Source: Larix kaempferi (taxonomy: Eukaryota; Streptophyta; Pinopsida; Pinales; Pinaceae). Taken from it: a stretch of DNA of 64,000 nucleotides. Every line of letters begins with the position of its first letter. The stretch's first letter is position 1. A model generated the notes under the pieces. The model was given only the letters and a program-made list of their open reading frames with translations, was not told the origin of the DNA and did no database searches. Shown in pieces: positions 58,476 to 64,000 of the stretch. A program made the position numbers and the translations under genes. The stretch covers positions 18,485,001 to 18,549,000 of the forward strand of contig BSBM01000123.1 in NCBI GenBank assembly GCA_027924585.1. The letters run 5' to 3'.

Positions 58476-59419
58476 AGCATTTGAAAATTAATACAACTCA
58501 AAGTCAACAATAATGTAATGACCCTCTCGTGGGCCCAACTAAAACCACTATTTAACACATGGGATGTAAATTTGACTCACACCATTCACTATACTTCAAT
58601 ATAAATTGCAACAATGAATTACTAACAATAATAATTTCATTACAAAATTACAACAAAACTTAAACAAATAAATGAAGAGAACTTGTTTTGCAAAGGTCGA
58701 TCTAACTATGGTTTAGTTGTCGAAGTTACCAAGTTAATACAACTCCAAGTCCAATCGAATATTTTTGAAAAGCCAATTGAATCCCTCCTTAACCACCCTA
58801 CCACATTAGAAGTAATCTTCTTCCTTCTAGTCCCCCAAGCCGTAAGGGGCCAATGATAGAGAAAACACACACTAGCAAGGAATGCAAGCCTTGCTTGAGA
58901 TCTCCCAATCCCTTAAGAATTCACTTAGCCAAACTCAACATAGACACACTAGCTCATAATTTTGACATTATGAACTCCATCCAACAATAAGGTGCATAAG
59001 GGGTCCTTTCGCCTTCATGCTCTCTTCCTTAAATAGGAAATTTTTTTGTGACACTTGTCAATTACATGCAATATCAGTCTTTTATCCAATTTTCTATTTT
59101 TTATTATTAATCCCCCATGCGCCACCTTCTCATGAAGGTGCACATGAGTTCCTCTTATTACTCTTAGATGTTCCTTTATCCCATGTCCCCATTCCCCTAA
59201 TTGTGGTTGCATGTGCCTTTTAACTTAAGTCCACTAAATAATAACTCCTAGACTCACTAGGACTCTTCATTTGATCCTATTCTAATTATTTTCTATGTAT
59301 TTATTCCCTTTTATTAATTTCATGCACACACCCTTCCATAGTCTTCATGCTAAACATTTTATTTTCTTTTGAGGAAATAAACTAGATGCAAAATCCTATA
59401 TGCTAATTCAATGCATACA

Positions 59420-59562
59420 TTTCCAATACACTAGATTGCTAAGGTGCCACTTTTATGTGTCCTTCAAATAATAATTATTATTCCTTTACATTTCCAATTC
59501 ACTTGATTGCTAAGGTGCCACTTCTATGTGTCCTTCAAAAAATCATTATTCTTCCTTTCTTT
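59420..59562. repeat. 71-bp tandem duplication
   Basis: GATTGCTAAGGTGCCACTT starts at 59434 and 59505, each followed by (T/C)TATGTGTCCTTCAAA. Two copies with a few differences. Confidence 0.85.
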
Positions 59563-60074
59563 GTGTGGGGAGTGTGATGTAGTGATTTAGCAATCGCTAC
59601 CTCAAATCATTCTTCTACATCCTATGTGAGAATAATGGCGGATGAGGAATAAGTTCATTCTTATTGCACGCCCCCTAACTTCCTCGTATGCGACCAAATT
59701 GTTATGGCATACCCATATAGCACACGCCACTCGAGCAAAGCTGATAGGGCTTTCAACTTGTGCATGGATTTCTAGTGAGAGTCAACTATCCATTGTCATG
59801 CTATCGATTTTGTTTTTTATCCTCTACGAGACCCTTTCTTCCACTTGAGAGTCAATCGAAAAACTGTTATAAGTATCATTGCACACTTAGCGCGCGCATA
59901 AATAGCGTTGCAAAATATAATAACTTATGATGCTTTATTCACTTTTGACCATAATCTTAATCACAATTTATATGGGCTTTATTCAAATTTATCAATTTCT
60001 CATCATAAGATCAAATTTATTCATCATTCACTCTATGCATTTATTGAAATTCAGAAGCAAACTTTATTCACGTA

Positions 60075-60145
60075 TATGGAATAATAAAAGCATTCAGAAA
60101 GAAACATTTATTCATATCTATGGAATAATAAAAGTATTCAATTTC
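60075..60145. repeat. 44-bp tandem duplication
   Basis: TATGGAATAATAAAAG at 60075 and 60119, each followed by (C/T)ATTCA and TTTATTCA-containing sequence. Confidence 0.75.
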
Positions 60146-62862
60146 ATTTATTCAACCGGGTCACTTTCAAATAAGTTCCCTCAATAATTATAAAGTCAAA
60201 GTCAGTTTGAGGAGGGAATTATATACACCCCTCTTATAGAAACTCCATCCCAAAGTTAATTTTTATCGTACATTCAATGCCAGTTTCACTTTATTTTCAT
60301 GCTCATGTCTTCATGCCATTCTCTTCTATTTTCATCAAATAACCATGTCCATAAGTATTAGTTGTTCTACCATCACTGATTTTATGTTTCATCCAACAAG
60401 GTTCCAACACGTTCTCAATAATTCAATAGTAATTTCATGTAATGTAAATCCAGTAATACTTTTGAATAATAACACCTCCTAGTCATCTACAAGGATCAAT
60501 GATATATAATTTAACTACAATCTAGATCACATCAATAGCCATGCAATAGGTACCCAATCAACATTTAGCACAACAAAATCCAAGTAAGATATCAAATATA
60601 TTCGGCTATCCTCTTCTCTAAGGTGAGACAAGAAACATCATATGATTTTCAGTAAAATACAGATTGATAAGTTACAATCACGAATTACCAAATGAAGGGG
60701 GACCATCACATCATCAAACATCAATGCGTAAGTCACTCAACATTCTCATAAGACTACTTCCAAACCTATAAATTTTAATAAAGTTGATTCTCAAATGTTG
60801 ATACGATTCCCAAGTGTCGGAATTAGCAGCTTGGATGAACATATTAAATTTTATCACCTGCTCGTTTTATCAGCATCATCATGTTCAGGCCAAGGAACTC
60901 ATCATGCCCATACCTCATTTTACATTTCTATTTACGTTTCACCCCTTTGACGGGTTCGCCAAGTTACCTTTTTATCGTTACCATGTCATGGTCGAGTCAA
61001 ATTTATTGTTTTTCTTTTTTGTTGATGACATCGCCGTGCTGCAAAATTAGTGTCGCTATGTTTGTCTCATCATCATGTTCATCTCCATATCTCATTTAAT
61101 GAAAACCATCACTATTTGACCCTCTTGGCACTTGGTGGAAGTTTTGGAAAGAAGGAGCCCTTTTGTGTCTTGCTAACTAAAACTTGTCGAAAAACATCAT
61201 TCGCAAATGCAATTGCTGCATCCTTTTATCAGTGCCACCTTCCCATCTAAATACAAAATTTTATTTATTTTGGTAAAGGGGTCCCCATTCACCGCTCTCT
61301 ATCCAAACATAGGAGTATGACATCATTATTTCTTATCTCTTTTTTTATTTTTCTATGGGTAGCATCATGTGATATAGTATCTGTGATATCAAAATGATCG
61401 TCCCATTACAAAGAACACTTTATACATAATTCACCCAATGTAGCACCCCTCAAGGATGACGCAACTTTTTATATTTTTGTATACATCTAATTGGGTGCTC
61501 CAATCACCCCTAATGCGTCATAGTGACCGCATGTTTACCTTATCTTTTAACAATTAGTAAAAGCATGCATGATGCTTTTGGGTCCCCTTGTCCCTAAGTG
61601 TCATTTTCCACAAGAGATACAACATATATACAATGGTAATTCCCAGTGACCACCATATTATATCCATATATTTTTTTAGTAGTATGTACCTAGACATGAT
61701 TCCCAACGAACGTATTATATATACACAACTTCTATGAAACAACACATGTACTTTATGTTATATGTATAAATCCTTTCCAACACTAGGCTTGTAACTTAAA
61801 CTCATTTTGGGTTGGTAACCATATTCAAGTTCCAACATATACATATTATGATTCCTTAGCGTATTATGTATCTATATATATACATTTCCATCATATGCAT
61901 GTACATCTATAATTTTCCTCAATATGTGACATATACAATTCTTTTTGTATAAACATATATTCTCTACAGAGTACTAATGGATTACATGTTCCACATAGTG
62001 ATGAATTAGTTACTAATGATGATTATTTCCCCTAATCATTTGAACAATCCATGATTTCTTATTCACAAGAATAACATATACAACTAGTAACTTCCACTTA
62101 ACTCGAGGTACACACTTAAGTAGCATCTCCAATCCATATAAATAATACTCCATAATCATTTCCTTTAATCTTTTAAGGTAACTGGTGAAAGTCTGAGTTA
62201 CATAAACATCAATACGATTACACATGTATCAATTATTTAGCTAGCTCTAAACTATATATAGAAATCTCATTCCTATAGACAACGAAGTGAATAATGAGTA
62301 CATCCACATTTAAATATATTACATATGCAAAACATTAACTTGCCCGATTCTATGCAGTCACTACAGCTAGCCAGAACCCTAATCTTGTATGATGGATGTA
62401 ATCACTTGAAATGTTGGAAATCCGCTATTTTAATCAAGCAAAATGCAAGTTCTCAACCCTAATTGATATCCCGAACCCCCTAAACACAAGGTTTCTATTA
62501 TTAAAATGAGCATCTTGAGGCGAAAGCTTGCTCGACTAAAGGGAGAGGGGACGTTTTTCGAATCAATCTGACCAACCCAATCGGGTGCCCATATTTAAAG
62601 ATGGGGATCTTGGAACGAAGCTTAACCGCTTGAGATTAGCCTTTCTATATGTTATTTATAAATACCTTATTAAATTAGATTTGTTGTGAACCTCATTGTT
62701 TCTTCATATTTAGCACACTTCGTGGGGTACCCGCACGAAGCTGGTACCCAAAATGGTCGCAACAGCAACGCGTGAGCGGAAAAAACAAAGCGATGTGCAT
62801 GCGCATCCAAATGTGAGCATGCATCACTGCTTTGGCAATGTCGGACGTCCACGTGGACAAAA

Positions 62863-62918
62863 GGGGCGCGCACGCGTCATTGACGCGTACGCACAAAATG
62901 GCGACGCGTGCGCGCCCC
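62863..62918. promoter_or_regulatory. CpG-rich inverted repeat upstream of copy B
   Basis: GGGGCGCGCACGCGTC (62863-62878) is the exact reverse complement of 62903-62918; the 24-nt spacer holds a further GACGCGT. A TATA-like TTTTTTATAAAAAAA follows at about 62920. The arrangement mirrors the CpG palindrome upstream of copy A (12349-12368), suggesting a conserved element of this family rather than chance. Confidence 0.55.
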
Positions 62919-63090
62919 TGTTTTTTATAAAAAAAATAGAGCTGATGGGTTTGTCATTTTCGACAAACCCGTGAGTGTACAGAGCATCCCTCGAGCACAC
63001 AGTGGCACCCCGCGGGCGCATCTTGGAGCACACAAGGGCCCCATAACGCCAACAAATCACCCTACACCTCCTTGCCAACAATTTCTCCAG

Positions 63091-63201
63091 GTAGGTGCTC
63101 CTCAAAGCACAAATTTGTTGTTATTTTTTTTTTTCCAATTCAATTTTAATTTAAAAAAAAAATTACAATCCATTAAAAAACCAAGAAAATTTCATTGCAA
63201 G
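63091..63201 (+). other. Probable 5'UTR intron of copy B
   Basis: CTCCAG/GTAGGT donor (63091), T-rich interior and CATTGCAAG acceptor (AG at 63200-63201), 111 nt, ending 18 nt before the ATG. Same position relative to the ORF as in copy A. Confidence 0.45.
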
Positions 63202-63219
63202 CCATCTACACCTAACAAG

Positions 63220-63617
63220 ATGTCAAACACACCTGAACCATCCGATGAAACCAATGAAACCCGACCTTCAGAAGACAACATGGGACTCGACAATGAATCG
63301 AATGAAAACCCCGAAGATCAATTACACCAAGATTTAAATCAATTGAGGGCACTACGTAATCAATTGAATAGCACCAAGGAACCCTCTCGGGTTTCCTTGG
63401 CTTCATCACTGCAAAAAATTATTGAATCAATCAATATTGCACATAGTGAGATAAAAAACTTGAGCCAATATAGGGCTCGAATGAGGGAACAATACTCCAC
63501 TGGGTTGTCCAAAGAGCAGATAAAAGACCTCAACATCACCAAAGCCCAGTTGTATAGCAAGTTCATAGTTCCCTTGATAGGACAACCTCCAGCTGTGACA
63601 AGGCCTCGGGTTTGCAT
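63220..63617 (+). pseudogene. Unrecognised transposon-type ORF, copy B (cut by an LTR)
   Basis: Starts at ATG 63220 (MSNTPEPSDETNETRPSEDN), chosen because it follows the predicted acceptor and gives an acidic N-terminus like that of copy A. An open frame also runs upstream to 62908, but through predicted 5'UTR and intron. Conserved motifs are EPSRVSLA, YRARM, YST and LNITKAQLYSKF, then PAVTRPRVC. At 63618 the frame runs into LTR sequence and stops at 63690, losing everything that in copy A follows the CVC position (the Trp/Cys segment). No enzymatic motif is visible and the function is unknown. Confidence 0.6.
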
Positions 63618-63992
63618 TGTTAGGAACCCATGTCTTTACTTTGTTAGTATGTTGTTGTTGGACGCATATGCTTTGTTAGTCGTCCCGTAGTATTTGTTGA
63701 TCAATAGTTTATGTTATTGTTGTTGGCGCATATGCTTTGTAAGTCGCCCGTAGTATTGTTGATCCATAGTTTGTAACGGCCCATGGTTTTGACCCACGGT
63801 ATTGGCGCCTAGAATTAGTATATAAGTGTGTGTTGAGACCTACGAAGACACCGTGAAGTTAATTGTATTGAGCTTGCTCAAAGGAGGTTTCCCCCTCGAA
63901 GTGGCCTGTGATCAATATAAAAGTGATTCTGAGTTCTGTCATTTCTGCTATTTCGCATATTCTTGTTAATTAATTGTTGCAGGTGCATCACA
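63618..63992 (+). mobile_element. LTR of a retrotransposon running off the right edge
   Basis: Starts TGTTAGGAACCC and can end ...GCATCACA (63992), giving a TG...CA unit of about 375 bp. It contains a tandem duplication of ~65 bp (GCATATGCTTTGT(T/A)AGTCG at about 63664 and 63728), a TATATAAG box near 63820 and a GATCAATATAAAAGTG stretch near 63910. The following TCTAGTAT could begin a primer-binding site of the initiator-Met type (TGGTATCAGAG), but the window ends there. Insertion into copy B is clear from the loss of homology. Confidence 0.55.
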
Positions 63993-64000
63993 TCTAGTAT

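Larger units (their letters stand above)
58476..62700. other. Long AT-rich intergenic stretch, no gene seen
   Basis: Frames of 60-90 codons occur on both strands without recognisable domains. Apart from the duplications listed at 59420-59562 and 60075-60145 I see no element. The region around 62340-62500 (CTAGCCAGAACCCTAATC...) rises in GC and may belong to the upstream part of the unit at 62.8-63.6 kb. Confidence 0.5.

Noticed and set aside
62908-63219. Upstream extension of the copy B ORF
   Set aside because: The frame is open by chance through a TATA-like region, a probable 5'UTR and a T-rich intron; copy A has no equivalent coding sequence.

Overview
This window is repeat-dense nuclear DNA of a land plant, most likely a seed plant with a large genome. 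The evidence is a plant-type L1 LINE with RNase H, an LTR element primed by the plant tRNA-Asp 3' end, tRNA-derived SINEs, a CACTA-like terminus and a short non-autonomous hAT-like element. I found no intact, confidently functional host gene. Nearly all recognisable coding sequence is mobile-element sequence, and most of it is broken by stops or frameshifts.

Layout. 223-7057 is a foldback-like element: about 170 bp unique terminal inverted repeats, then arrays of a ~358 bp satellite in opposed orientations, around an AT-rich core with no transposase. 8443-8520 is a near-perfect 78-nt hairpin. 9.3-12.6 kb (minus strand) carries an unrecognised coding unit: a Pro-rich ORF and a ~280-residue ORF with one premature stop, a probable 5'UTR intron and a CpG-rich palindrome upstream. 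A homologous ORF with the same upstream plan lies at 62.8-63.6 kb on the plus strand and is cut by a new LTR at the right edge. 13170-22069 is a complete non-autonomous LTR retrotransposon (minus strand; 2207-bp LTRs; TSD TATAC; PBS and PPT visible; no pol).

24.5-33.5 kb holds a dispersed SINE-bearing repeat, an ~830 bp palindrome, and a ~17-bp minisatellite array over several kilobases built on a TTGACTTCAATCC core. A 1.6-kb hAT-like element with an 8-bp TSD splits the array. 33470-35274 is a 5'-truncated LINE with an 18-bp TSD; its reading frame seems to continue past RNase H. 38.1-43.4 kb is a decayed minus-strand transposon-type gene followed by GTGCAC-rich subterminal-like repeats and a CACTA-type end. 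45642-53028 is a near full-length plant L1 LINE (minus strand) with ORF1 and ORF2 and at least six disabling lesions. 54.2-58.5 kb is a SINE cluster; one SINE sits inside a decayed coiled-coil coding region. 58.5-62.7 kb is AT-rich with only small tandem duplications.

The elements do not form a pathway. They are layers of insertion: SINE into pseudogene, hAT-like element into minisatellite, LINE into AT repeat, LTR element into an unknown ORF. Boundaries marked by target-site duplications were read directly. Family names for non-LINE coding regions are tentative.
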